From: Phycisphaerae bacterium
GTDB taxonomy: Bacteria; Planctomycetota; Phycisphaerae; UBA1845; Fen-1342
Reading direction: 5' to 3'
Length of the DNA stretch: 64,000 nucleotides
Assembly (NCBI GenBank): GCA_028279405.1
Contig: JANQNU010000036.1
Span: 248,001-312,000, forward strand
Under the pieces are notes generated by a model. The model saw only the letters and a list, made by a program, of their open reading frames with translations. It did no database searches and was not told the origin of the DNA. Below are positions 7,917-15,861 of the stretch, in pieces (within the stretch, counting starts at the first letter, position 1; the number at the start of each line of letters is the position of its first letter). The position numbers and the translations under genes were made by a program.

Positions 7917-9083
7917 CTATTCGCGTGCTGTTTCAGCCTTCTCCGGCGTTCGCTGTAGTGCCGCGGCACGTTGCTTTCTCGTCGGGAGCTTCTGGAGCTT
8001 GCTCTTCAACATGGTGAAGTAACGCTCGAGTGGTGCCCGGAGGCGTTCGAGCTGCGCCTTGGCCGTCGCTTTGCCACCATCCGTGCGGGCGGAGGTCGCC
8101 AATTTTTCGAGCTTGGTAACCCGGCCGGAATAGGTGCTTTCCCAGCGGGACCGTTGCTCCTGCGCAACACGGAGGAAATCGCGGGCCTTGTTCGTCTGGC
8201 CATCATTGAGCTGGTAGCGACGAATGAAGTCCTCGACGTAACGGGTCCACTCGTCGGACGCCGACTTCACGGCTGTGGCGCCGTCGCCGCGCTGGCGATT
8301 TCGCGCCTGTTGGAGGGCCCGCGCCGCGGCTGGATCGCGCGCCACCGGCGGGTTGGCCGCTGATGCCGGTCCGGAATCGACAAGCCGTTGCGGCGTTGCG
8401 GGCTGCATCCGGCCCTGCTCGTCGAATTGCGGTGGTTCGCGACCTTCGGCGATTGCTCTGGCGGTCTCCTCTTCCTGGTAGCGGAGCCGGCCCTCTTCCC
8501 GGATGTACTCGGCGTGTTTGGGGCTGCGGTGCCAGTCCAATTCGCGGTCGTATCCGCCTTCCTCCCAGATCTGGAGCTTCTCGCCAGCGAATCGCGTGCC
8601 GACCTCGAACGCGGCCATGTGCCCGTCCAGCACCATCTTTTGGTCGTCCGTCAGGAACTCGCCGAACGAGTCGGCGGTCGAGAGCATCTCTTTGGAAAAT
8701 TCGTGCAGCATCGGCTTGGCCCGCCCGGCCCATTCCGCAACGTTCTCTGCGCTGGGCGCTTCGTCGCCGGCCCACATGTTCATGAAATCGTTGATGACCG
8801 GTTGCAGCCCCTCGCGGTTGTCGACCAGGTAGCGCGACAGCGTCTGTTCAAGCCGCTCGCGGGTGAGGTCACGCTGCTCGATGTCCATGTCGAGCTGGTT
8901 TCCGAGCTGATCGCTCATTCGCCCGACGATCATCTTGACAAGATCCTGAGTGAAATAGAAATCCCGCGGCAGCTCGCCGAGCGCGTCACGCGGTTCCTCG
9001 GCGTACTCGTCTTCCAGCGCCATTGTTGGCGTTGCGAAGACCAGAATCGCCAGTAACACCGCTCCACAGCGACACAGCATCAT
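7917..9083 (-). CDS. secreted coiled-coil protein of unknown function, copy B
   Basis: Paralogue of the gene at 6845-7906; 388 residues. The ATG at 9083 has GGAG about eight bases upstream and starts a signal peptide (MMLCRCGAVLLAILVFATPTMA). It shares the GGYDRELDW motif and a C-terminal LRAPLERYFTMLKSKLQKLPTRKQR block with copy A. A Pro/Ala/Arg-rich linker sits in the middle, and the rest is predicted helical. The tandem, secreted arrangement suggests two subunits of one complex or a duplicated structural protein. No catalytic motif was seen. Confidence 0.75.
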   Translation of the reverse strand: MMLCRCGAVLLAILVFATPTMALEDEYAEEPRDALGELPRDFYFTQDLVKMIVGRMSDQLGNQLDMDIEQRDLTRERLEQTLSRYLVDNREGLQPVINDFMNMWAGDEAPSAENVAEWAGRAKPMLHEFSKEMLSTADSFGEFLTDDQKMVLDGHMAAFEVGTRFAGEKLQIWEEGGYDRELDWHRSPKHAEYIREEGRLRYQEEETARAIAEGREPPQFDEQGRMQPATPQRLVDSGPASAANPPVARDPAAARALQQARNRQRGDGATAVKSASDEWTRYVEDFIRRYQLNDGQTNKARDFLRVAQEQRSRWESTYSGRVTKLEKLATSARTDGGKATAKAQLERLRAPLERYFTMLKSKLQKLPTRKQRAAALQRTPEKAETARE

Positions 9084-9253
9084 GCCGATCTCCTATCCAG
9101 GGGTGCGTCCGTACCCGCCGCTGACGTGCGACGAATAGGGCCAAGCGTACCCTCGCCTGGCAGTATACGAGCGTGAAATCAAATCCCGGACGCTCCAGAA
9201 CCGTCAAATTGTACACGCAGATAGACGCGGGAACCCCTCACCCAAAGCGAGTT

Positions 9254-9281
9254 CTGACAATCACGGACAAGTCCGTACAAT
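9254..9281 (+). promoter_or_regulatory. promoter of the receiver-XRE/aroDE operon
   Basis: CTGACA (9254-9259) and TACAAT (9276-9281) are each one base from consensus with 16 bases between. The predicted start of transcription falls at about 9288, on the A of the ATG itself, which implies a leaderless messenger. Confidence 0.65.
9263..9276 (+). promoter_or_regulatory. palindromic operator inside the promoter spacer
   Basis: ACGGACAAGTCCGT is a perfect six-base inverted repeat around AA, placed between -35 and -10. A dimer bound here would block polymerase. The XRE-type DNA-binding protein encoded immediately downstream is the obvious candidate. Confidence 0.6.
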
Positions 9282-9287
9282 GAAGCA

Positions 9288-9890
9288 ATGCCAATTCCGG
9301 GCCCCATCCGCGTCCTGGCGATCGACGACGACGAGGTGGTCTGTCGGCGAATCTCCGGCGCGCTGGTCACCGCGGGCTTCGACGTCGTGACCTTCACCGA
9401 TCCGACGGCGGGGCTGGCGTTCGTGAAAGAGGCCGGCTGCGATGTGGCGCTGGTCGATCTCCTGCTGCCGGAAGCTGACAGCTCGGACGTGATTGCCGAG
9501 GTCTTGCGTCGGGCGCCACGTACGATAGTGGTCGCGTTGGCAGCCATGCCGGAGCCGCATCGCATCATCGCAGCGATGCGTGCCGGCGCGTGCGACCTGG
9601 TTGAGAAGCCGATTCAGAGCCCCGCGTTGTTGCACGCGATCGAGCGGCAACTCGCCCGCAACGGCCGACTCGTGGCTGACGAACGGGCACTCGCAGACTG
9701 GGTTGCACACCGTGTACGCGCACTTCGCCAGGAAGCAGCGCTGACCCAGGCGCAGATCGCTGAACGCAGTGGCATGTCCGTCGCGCAGCTTTCCTCGGTC
9801 GAGTCCGGCCACTCGCTTCCGACGCTTTGGACGTTGGCACGCGTCTGCGACGCTTTGCGAATCCCGTTATCACGCTTGTTCGAACAATGA
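9288..9890 (+). CDS. response regulator with receiver domain and XRE-type (Cro/CI) DNA-binding domain
   Basis: Cytoplasmic regulator of 200 residues. Residues 7-120 are a CheY-like receiver with acidic D13-D15, phospho-acceptor D57 (ALVDLLLPEAD) and K107 (LVEKP). The switch Ser/Thr position at about 84-85 is Leu-Ala (VVALAA), which departs from the norm. Residues about 137-195 are a five-helix XRE domain (RVRALRQEAALTQAQIAERSGMS...SLPTLWTLARVCDALRIPLSRLF). Receiver plus XRE is a much rarer output than OmpR or NarL types. It is probably autoregulated through the palindrome in its promoter. Its last codon overlaps the ATG of aroDE (ATGA), so the two are translationally coupled, suggesting control of shikimate synthesis. 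No histidine kinase is nearby. Confidence 0.88.
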   Translation: MPIPGPIRVLAIDDDEVVCRRISGALVTAGFDVVTFTDPTAGLAFVKEAGCDVALVDLLLPEADSSDVIAEVLRRAPRTIVVALAAMPEPHRIIAAMRAGACDLVEKPIQSPALLHAIERQLARNGRLVADERALADWVAHRVRALRQEAALTQAQIAERSGMSVAQLSSVESGHSLPTLWTLARVCDALRIPLSRLFEQ

Positions 9891-11467
9891 TGGAACCGTG
9901 GATGTCTTCCAGGACGCTGCTGGCCGTTTCCGTTACGCACGATTCCCCAGGGATCGCTTCGCAGGTCCGCGCCGCAATCACGGCGGGGGCGGAGGTCGTC
10001 GAGCTGCGCGTCGACCTGATCGGAGACATCGAGGCCGTGCGCGACTACCTGCGAGACGAGCGCGCTGATGTACCACACATTCTCACCATTCGCTCGAGTA
10101 CCGAGGGCGGCGCTTGGGAGGGTGACGACGCAGCGCGCATCGCCTTGATCGAATCACTCGGTCTCGAGCTGCCCGGCTATGTGGACATCGAGCTGGCGAC
10201 CTGGGAGCGGTCGGCGAACCTGCGACAGAAGGTCGGACTCGTCTGTGCGCGAACCGATCGCGCGTCCGTCGACGAACGACCCAAGAATGCGTTGATCATG
10301 TCCTGTCATGACTTCGAAGACGCTGCATCGCTGGCACCGCTGCTGACGTCGGTCGGTGCTGCACCCGCTGCAGTCCGTAAGGTCGCGGTGATGGCACGGG
10401 ATGCGACGGACGCCTTGCACGTCCTGAACGCGCAGCGGCAACAGGCGCCGTTCGAAGCGATTCTGATCGCGATGGGGCCGGCTGGTGTTGCGACGCGCGT
10501 TCTCGCGCGCAAATTCAATGCGATGCTGACGTTTGCAACGGTCGATGTCGACAGCGCTTCAGCACCCGGTCAGCTTACGCTCGACGCACTGCGCCACGAC
10601 TACCACTGGGATGAAATCAGTCCGGATACGCGCGTCTTCGGCGTACTTGGCTGGCCGGTTCAGCATTCGCTCAGCCCGCGCGTCCACACTGCCGCTATGC
10701 GGGCGGCGGGGATCGACGGTGTCTACGTCCCGTTTCCGGTTCGCGAAACCTACGCGGACTTCGTGCGGTTCATGGATTATGCGGACGCACATCCGGAACT
10801 CGATCTGCAAGGCTTCAGCGTGACCATCCCGCACAAGGCGCACGCATTGCGATGGCTGACGGCGCACGAATTCTCAGTCTCGGACGTTGCGGCGCGGTGT
10901 GGCGCGGTCAACACACTGGTACGGACGGCGACCGGCTGGCACGGCGACAACACAGACGTCGTCGGCGTTCGCCACGCGTTATCGACCCACGGACCGCTGT
11001 CAGGCCTGCGTGGCACGAAAGTACATCTAATTGGCGCCGGTGGAGCGGCGCGCAGCGTCCTTGCCGCGTTGTCGGACCTTGGGGTCACGGCGCACATCTT
11101 TGCCCGGCGACACGATCAGGCCGAAGAGCTGACGAATGCGTTTGGCGGACACGCACAACCATGGGCGGATCGAGCGGCGGCTTGCGATCTATTGATCAAT
11201 GCGACGCCGATCGGAATGCTGCCCGCGACCGAGGAGAGTCCGGTTCCGGTAACGTGCCTCGGGCCGGAGACATTGGTGTTCGATACCGTGTACAACCCGC
11301 GCCAAACGCGATTGCTGCGCGACGCGCTCGCGCGCGGTTGCGCGACGATTGCCGGCGACGCGATGTTTATCGGGCAGGCTGCCGCTCAGTTCGAGTTGTG
11401 GCACCAACGGCCTGCGTCGCTCCCGCAATTTCAGACCTTGGTGGATCGACTTCTCGCCGGAACGTGA
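9887..11467 (+). CDS. aroDE: bifunctional 3-dehydroquinate dehydratase (type I) / shikimate dehydrogenase
   Basis: Fusion of two consecutive shikimate-pathway enzymes, 526 residues. The first domain (about 1-225) is type I dehydroquinase: ELRVDLIGD at the start, the catalytic His in MSCHDFED and the Schiff-base Lys in VRKVAVMARDATDA. The second (about 240-526) is AroE: GVLGWPVQHSLSPRVH, the substrate-binding GFSVTIPHK with catalytic Lys, GAVNTL, GDNTDVVG, the NADP-binding LIGAGGAARS and LLINATPIGM. It converts 3-dehydroquinate to 3-dehydroshikimate and then to shikimate with NADPH. The same order is known from plants and some bacteria. The start at 9887 overlaps the regulator stop; ATGs at 9890 and 9902 are alternatives. 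Both active sites look complete. Confidence 0.93.
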   Translation: MMEPWMSSRTLLAVSVTHDSPGIASQVRAAITAGAEVVELRVDLIGDIEAVRDYLRDERADVPHILTIRSSTEGGAWEGDDAARIALIESLGLELPGYVDIELATWERSANLRQKVGLVCARTDRASVDERPKNALIMSCHDFEDAASLAPLLTSVGAAPAAVRKVAVMARDATDALHVLNAQRQQAPFEAILIAMGPAGVATRVLARKFNAMLTFATVDVDSASAPGQLTLDALRHDYHWDEISPDTRVFGVLGWPVQHSLSPRVHTAAMRAAGIDGVYVPFPVRETYADFVRFMDYADAHPELDLQGFSVTIPHKAHALRWLTAHEFSVSDVAARCGAVNTLVRTATGWHGDNTDVVGVRHALSTHGPLSGLRGTKVHLIGAGGAARSVLAALSDLGVTAHIFARRHDQAEELTNAFGGHAQPWADRAAACDLLINATPIGMLPATEESPVPVTCLGPETLVFDTVYNPRQTRLLRDALARGCATIAGDAMFIGQAAAQFELWHQRPASLPQFQTLVDRLLAGT

Positions 11468-11773
11468 AGGGGTGGGTCTGATAAGAGAAGGCCGCTTCGT
11501 ACCGGGTGCGTGTTAGGGCGGGCAGACCGGAGAAGCAGGGGGATTTTCTTGCTCGCTGCGGAATTGCTTCGCATGCTTCCACTGTCGCCGTGCTGGCCGG
11601 GATGGCTTGCGGGGCACAGAGGGCTGCCAAGTGCAGACCTGCCGCTGCTGCGGACAGGCGGATCGGACCCGCGGAGCTGTCCGGAGGGAAGCAAGGAAAC
11701 CGGGTGTGGGCAAGGAAGCACGGACAAAAGCGGCCGATCGCGGCCGGCATTCTCAACTTGGTGGGAGATGAAG
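11468..11773 (+). other. long GC-rich leader before the Flp pilin gene, no gene seen
   Basis: About 300 bases without a convincing reading frame. Several local inverted repeats are visible, for instance CGGCCG-ATCG-CGGCCG near 11731-11746 and CCTG-CCGC/GCGG-A-CAGG near 11638-11658, and the words GGAAGCA and GCAAGGAA recur. It may be a structured untranslated leader or a small RNA. It does not match the consensus of c-di-GMP riboswitches, SRP RNA or RNase P RNA as far as I can judge by eye. Confidence 0.35.
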
Positions 11774-11956
11774 ATGCAGACGATTCAGAATCGCATCAAG
11801 CAGTTCATGGTCAGCGAAGATGGCCCGACCGCGACGGAATACGCGGTCATGCTGGCGCTGATCATCATCGTCGCACTAGCGGCGATCACGCTGCTCGGCC
11901 AGAAGGTCAACACGATCTTCACGAACGTCGAGGGCGCGTTGCCTAACGGTGCGTAG
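11774..11956 (+). CDS. flp: Flp/Fap-type pilin
   Basis: Major pilin of the Tad pilus, 60 residues. The ATG at 11774 has GGGAG at a spacing of six and is preferred over the in-frame ATG at 11768. A short leader ends in EDG, the cleavage point, followed by PTATEYAVMLALIIIVALAAI, the hydrophobic N-terminal helix with the Glu-Tyr pair that defines Flp pilins. The prepilin peptidase encoded next (12125-12679) would process it. The short acidic-polar tail is typical. It is the first gene of a ten-gene Tad cluster and sits behind a long untranslated leader, as expected for a highly and separately expressed subunit. Confidence 0.93.
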   Translation: MQTIQNRIKQFMVSEDGPTATEYAVMLALIIIVALAAITLLGQKVNTIFTNVEGALPNGA

Positions 11957-12124
11957 TTCTACGGGCTTGCCGTAGGACGACCGAAGGCTAAGGACCAGCG
12001 GCGGCGCCGTTCCGTACGGTGACCGCCGCTGTCTTTGTCACGGACCACGGTTTCCTGACCGATGAATCAGACGTGCGGCGCAACTGCGGCGTACGACTAT
12101 GGGACTCGACGAGGAGCCGGCCGA

Positions 12125-12679
12125 ATGAACCTTGGGTACTGGGAAATCACGCTCGCCTTGCTGATTCCCGGGATACTCTACGCATCCTGGATCGACTATG
12201 CGGAACGCCGCGTGCCGAACTGGCTCAACGCGACGATCGCAGTTATCGGCTTGTCATTCCAAACCGCGTACTTCGGTCTGGACGGATTCGGCTGGGGTAT
12301 GGCCGGTCTCTGGATCGGCTTTGCGCTACTGATCGTGCCGTGGCTCATGCACGGGATGGGCGCCGGCGACGTCAAGCTGATGATGGCCATCGGCGCCTGG
12401 CTGGGGCCGTGGCTGACCATCTACAGCTTCGCCGCGGGGGCGGTTATCGGCGGCATCGCCGCGATCATCATGATCGCGACCACCGGTCGGGCCGTGCACG
12501 CCTATACCAACCTGCAGACGATCATGACCAAGATGCGCCGGTTCGACACCGCCTTCGGCGAGTTCGGCGGCGCCAAGACTTTTGGGGACACCAGTCAACT
12601 GCTTCCGTATGGCGTACCGCTGACCGCGGGGACCCTCGCGGTCTTGCTGACCCATTACTTCGGAGGATGGCTGTCGTGA
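12125..12679 (+). CDS. tadV: prepilin peptidase, A24 family (CpaA/TadV)
   Basis: Membrane aspartic protease of 184 residues that cleaves and probably methylates Flp-type prepilins. The two catalytic aspartates are seen in SWIDYAERRVPN and in MGAGDVKLMM, the GxGD motif. About six hydrophobic segments span the membrane. The ATG at 12125 follows a GAGGAG at about nine bases; an upstream frame from 12062 would add 21 non-hydrophobic residues. It lacks the long N-terminal methylase domain of GspO/PilD, as usual for TadV. The end overlaps the start of tadE. Confidence 0.9.
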   Translation: MNLGYWEITLALLIPGILYASWIDYAERRVPNWLNATIAVIGLSFQTAYFGLDGFGWGMAGLWIGFALLIVPWLMHGMGAGDVKLMMAIGAWLGPWLTIYSFAAGAVIGGIAAIIMIATTGRAVHAYTNLQTIMTKMRRFDTAFGEFGGAKTFGDTSQLLPYGVPLTAGTLAVLLTHYFGGWLS

Positions 12680-13074
12680 AAAACGCAATCGGAAAGAAGC
12701 GACGTTTGGGAGGCGCAGCAGTGGAAATGGCGATCGTCATGCCGCTGCTGCTGACGATGCTCTTCGGGATCATCGAGTACGGCTGGATGTTCAACGTCCG
12801 ACAAGGACTGTCGACCGCCGCCCGCGAGGGCGCCCGGACCGCGACGCTGCCCGGGTCGACTGAAGCGGACGTGCAGGCACGTGTCAATGAATACCTGGCG
12901 CCGCTCGGAATCACGTCGGCAAGCGTGACGCTGACGCGCGCGACCGAAGGCAATCCGACCGAGACCGTTTCGGTCATCGTGCCGTATGCGGACGTGACGC
13001 TGGTCGGCGACTACTTCGGAACCGGACGGACCGAGGTCGGTGCCAAGGTTTCGATGCGCAAGGAAGGATTCTGA
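12676..13074 (+). CDS. tadE: TadE-like pseudopilin
   Basis: Minor pseudopilin of the Tad system, 132 residues. The GTG at 12676 forms a GTGA overlap with the tadV stop and has GGAGG nine bases upstream, which decides the start against the ATG at 12667. The signature GGAAVEMAIVMPLLLTMLFGIIEYGWMF has the Glu at the fifth hydrophobic position and fits TadE-type sequences processed by TadV. The rest is a short extracytoplasmic domain. Known TadE/TadF proteins are needed for pilus assembly; the same is inferred here. Confidence 0.9.
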   Translation: MKNAIGKKRRLGGAAVEMAIVMPLLLTMLFGIIEYGWMFNVRQGLSTAAREGARTATLPGSTEADVQARVNEYLAPLGITSASVTLTRATEGNPTETVSVIVPYADVTLVGDYFGTGRTEVGAKVSMRKEGF

Positions 13075-13110
13075 TCGCGACGGAGGAGTCGCGATCGGTC
13101 AGGGGATCTG

Positions 13111-13183
13111 GAGCAGGCGCGCTCGGCGCGCACGGTCACCGACCTCACGGCGAGGTCGGTTCCGGTCTGCGCTCGGTTTTTTT
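13111..13183 (+). terminator. three-way-junction terminator-like element in the cpaB leader
   Basis: An outer pairing (GAGC at 13111 with GCTC near 13171) encloses two hairpins: GCGCG/CGCGC and a perfect nine-pair stem (13138-13146 with 13152-13160). Then come GG and seven T (13177-13183). The T run leads directly into GAGGGA, the cpaB ribosome binding site. It shares the 16-base word CTCGGTTTTTTTGAGG with the ECF sigma leader. It lies inside the Tad operon, where full termination would separate tadE from cpaB. Confidence 0.65.
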
Positions 13184-13198
13184 GAGGGAAGCTAACAG

Positions 13199-14275
13199 AT
13201 GAACACCAGAGCGATTATTCCACTCGTCGCCGGTCTCTGCATCGGTGGTGTCGCGCTGAAGATGGTCTTCGACACGGTCAAACGTGCCAAAGGCGCACAG
13301 ACGAAGTACGCCGCCGTCTTGAGCGCCCAAGGCGAGATCCCCCTGTCGAGTCTGATCTCCGAGGGCAGCCTCACCACGATCAAGTTCCCCGAGAAAGCCG
13401 TTCCGTTGGGCGCCTTCACCAAGAAGGAAGACCTGGTCGGGCGCGTACCGCGCGTCTCGATCGTGCCCGGTGTCCCGATTGTCGAAGACATGCTCTATCC
13501 GGAAGGCGTGCCTCCCGGACTCGTTCCGCCGAGCGGTTTCCGCGCTGTGGCAGTCAAGATCGACGAGAGTTCCGGCGTCGACTACCACCTCTATCCGGGG
13601 TGCTTCGTCGACGTGATCGGTTACTTCAACTCGCGCCGTGCGGGCAAGCAGGAAACCATCGCCCGGACGCTGGTCGAGAACGTCGAGGTCGCCGCCGTCG
13701 GTGATCGGATCGCGATCGCGTCGACGAGTGAGGACGGTGGGCAGAAGGAGAGCGGCAAGCCGATCCGGGCCGCGACGCTCTACGTCAAGCCCGAAACCGT
13801 TCCCATCCTGCATTTGGCCGAGCAGAAGGGCAAGCTCAAGCTCAGCATGCGCAATCAGAACGACGCTACCGGCGTTGGCAACAAGAAGGATGGCTCGACC
13901 GACACCGTCGACTTTTCCGTCGTCCTGACCGGCAAGTCTGAAGAAGAGGGCGAGCCCAAGGGCATCCTCAGTTGGTTCTTAGGCGGTAAGCAAGATGAGC
14001 AGCCGGTCGTACAGGTCGCGGCGATGCCGGAGCCCGAGCCGGAAAAGAAGCCCGGCTGGAGCATGCGCGTCGTCAACGGCGCGGATGAAGAGGTTGTTGA
14101 CTACGTCAGCCCCAACTCGCGCGAACTGTTCGAGCCGAAGAAGAAGCGCGGGAATTCGAGGGCCGATAGATTTCAGCCGCCGCCCAATCCGTACGACAGA
14201 AATACCGGAAGGGACTATCGAGGCGACAGGACGCCAGAACCCGAGCCCAAACCACTGCCGCAGGAGCCATCGTAA
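13199..14275 (+). CDS. cpaB: Flp pilus assembly protein CpaB/RcpC
   Basis: Periplasmic Tad component of 358 residues anchored by an N-terminal hydrophobic helix (AIIPLVAGLCIGGVALKMVF). The CpaB/RcpC domain follows: a SAF-like segment with KFPEKAVPLGAF, VPGVPIVEDMLYPEG and FRAVAVKIDESSGVDYHLYPGCFVDVIGYF, then a central beta domain. The C-terminal third is proline- and charge-rich. In other Tad systems CpaB works with the secretin CpaC, perhaps binding peptidoglycan. GAGGGA lies at 13184-13189. Its stop overlaps the cpaC start by one base (TAATG), so the two are coupled. Confidence 0.9.
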   Translation: MNTRAIIPLVAGLCIGGVALKMVFDTVKRAKGAQTKYAAVLSAQGEIPLSSLISEGSLTTIKFPEKAVPLGAFTKKEDLVGRVPRVSIVPGVPIVEDMLYPEGVPPGLVPPSGFRAVAVKIDESSGVDYHLYPGCFVDVIGYFNSRRAGKQETIARTLVENVEVAAVGDRIAIASTSEDGGQKESGKPIRAATLYVKPETVPILHLAEQKGKLKLSMRNQNDATGVGNKKDGSTDTVDFSVVLTGKSEEEGEPKGILSWFLGGKQDEQPVVQVAAMPEPEPEKKPGWSMRVVNGADEEVVDYVSPNSRELFEPKKKRGNSRADRFQPPPNPYDRNTGRDYRGDRTPEPEPKPLPQEPS

Positions 14276-15795
14276 TGAGAATCGTTATTTCACATTCTCT
14301 GATAGTGCTGGTCGCTGCGCTCGGCCTGACGAAGCCGACCTTTGCGCAGACCGCCACGGGAGCCCAGCTCGAATTTAAGGTGACCGAGGTTCCCGAGCAT
14401 GCCCGACTCATACACGTTTCCGTCAACAAGGGCGTGCTGGTCGATTTCAATCAGCCGATCAAGGAAGTCCGCATCGCGAATCCGGACATCGCCGACGTTT
14501 CGGCGACCTCTCCGAGGCAGGTGTTGGTCAACGGTCGCTCGTTCGGCACGACGCAACTGATCGTCTGGGTGGACGACGATCGCCAGCAGGTCTTTGACAT
14601 CGCGGTCGATCTCGATCTGAAGCGGCTCGAAGCGAGCATGCTCGGCGCCGCACCGCGGGCAAACGTGCGCGCGACGTCGGTGCTCGATTCGGTCGTGCTG
14701 ACCGGAACGGTGCCCGATGCCGAGTCGGCCGAGCGCATCCTGCAGATCGCGCGGATCTTCTCCGACAAGCTCGTGAATCACATTCGCGTCGCTGGCGTTC
14801 AGCAGGTGCTGCTGCGCGTCACGGTGGCTGAAGTGAATCGTGCCGCCACGCGCCAGCTGGGCTTCAATGGCTGGCTCGCAGGCGACAACTTCCGCGACGT
14901 CTTTGCGGTTAGTCAGCTCGACGGCATCAATCCCGTCAACATCGGCGGCGCCGCTGACGTGAACGTCGCCGGCACGATTCCGTTCCTGACGGATACGAAC
15001 GGTCTCCCGCTACAGCCGACGCCGGCGCTCAGTCTTGGCTTCCCGCGGCTGCAGATGCAGATCTTCATCAAGGCATTGCGCGAGAACGCGCTGTTGCGTG
15101 TCCTGGCCGAGCCGAACCTGGTGACGGTCAGCGGCGAGCGCGCCGAGTTCCTGGCCGGCGGCGAATTCCCGATTCCGGTTCCGCAGGGCGGCCTGAATAG
15201 TGCGACGACGATCGAGTATCGCGAGTTTGGCGTGCGGCTGAACTTCACGCCGGCGGTCCTGGATGGCGGTCTGATCCGGCTCAATGTCGCGCCCGAGGTC
15301 AGTGAGCCCGACTTCTCGACGGCGGTAACGCTTAACGGGTTCGTCGTTCCGGGTCTGACGCAGCGGCGGGTCGAAACGACTGTCGAACTTGGCTCGGGCC
15401 AGAGCTTCGCGATCGGCGGATTGCTGAGCCATCGGACCCGCGCCATCAGCCGTAGCATTCCTGGCCTGGGCGAGGTGCCGATTCTCGGCGCGCTGTTCCG
15501 CTCGGTGGACTACCAGGAGGACGAGACCGAACTGGTCGTGCTGGTGACGCCCGAGTTGGTGGCGCCGCTTTCGCCGGACCAGATCACGGGTATTCCGGGC
15601 GGCGGGTTCGTGGGCCCGAATGATTACGAACTATTCATCGAAGGCAAGCTCGAGGGTGCAGCGAGCCGCGGCAACGCACTGCCGCCGCGGACGCACCGCG
15701 ACTGGCCGGCGCGGCCGAGCAAGAAAGCCGGCGGCCCGATGACCGCGAGCCTGCGGGGCCCCTTCGGACCGGCGGGTATGAGCGAAGGCAAGTAG
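14275..15795 (+). CDS. cpaC: Tad pilus secretin CpaC/RcpA
   Basis: Outer-membrane secretin of 506 residues that would form the pore for the Flp pilus. A signal peptide (ISHSLIVLVAALGLTKPTFAQ) is followed by the pilus-secretin N-terminal domain (VNKGVLVDFNQPIKEVRIANPDIADV), a BON-like repeat (SVLDSVVLTGTVPDAESAERIL) and the secretin core. The core is marked by VLLRVTVAEVNRAATRQLGFN, an LAEPNLVTVSGERAEFLAGGEFPIPVP segment and the closing IPGLGEVPILGALFRSVDYQ, VLVTPELVAPL. AGGAG lies eight bases before the ATG. It is coupled to cpaB by a one-base overlap. A terminator hairpin follows directly. Confidence 0.93.
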   Translation: MRIVISHSLIVLVAALGLTKPTFAQTATGAQLEFKVTEVPEHARLIHVSVNKGVLVDFNQPIKEVRIANPDIADVSATSPRQVLVNGRSFGTTQLIVWVDDDRQQVFDIAVDLDLKRLEASMLGAAPRANVRATSVLDSVVLTGTVPDAESAERILQIARIFSDKLVNHIRVAGVQQVLLRVTVAEVNRAATRQLGFNGWLAGDNFRDVFAVSQLDGINPVNIGGAADVNVAGTIPFLTDTNGLPLQPTPALSLGFPRLQMQIFIKALRENALLRVLAEPNLVTVSGERAEFLAGGEFPIPVPQGGLNSATTIEYREFGVRLNFTPAVLDGGLIRLNVAPEVSEPDFSTAVTLNGFVVPGLTQRRVETTVELGSGQSFAIGGLLSHRTRAISRSIPGLGEVPILGALFRSVDYQEDETELVVLVTPELVAPLSPDQITGIPGGGFVGPNDYELFIEGKLEGAASRGNALPPRTHRDWPARPSKKAGGPMTASLRGPFGPAGMSEGK

Positions 15796-15803
15796 CGATC
15801 GAT

Positions 15804-15849
15804 GGCAACGTCCCGGGCGCCGGTGTCCGGGACGTCGCCGCGTTTTTTT
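15804..15849 (+). terminator. intrinsic terminator after cpaC
   Basis: A nine-pair perfect stem (15808-15816 with 15827-15835), extended by GGC/GCC beyond one mismatch, precedes GCG and seven T (15843-15849). The arm end CCGC can also pair with GCGG (15850-15853) that begins the next ribosome binding site, with the T7 run in the loop, as in the ECF sigma leader. Confidence 0.75.
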
Positions 15850-15861
15850 GCGGAGGTGGAA

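Noticed and set aside
11468-11773. c-di-GMP riboswitch, SRP RNA or RNase P RNA before flp
   Set aside because: GTCCGGAGGGAAGC recalls SRP RNA and a regulated pilin leader is expected, but the key conserved blocks of these RNAs are not there.
12019-12667. N-terminal extension of TadE back to 12019
   Set aside because: The stretch runs antiphase through tadV; the GTG at 12676 with GGAGG gives a normal TadE start.
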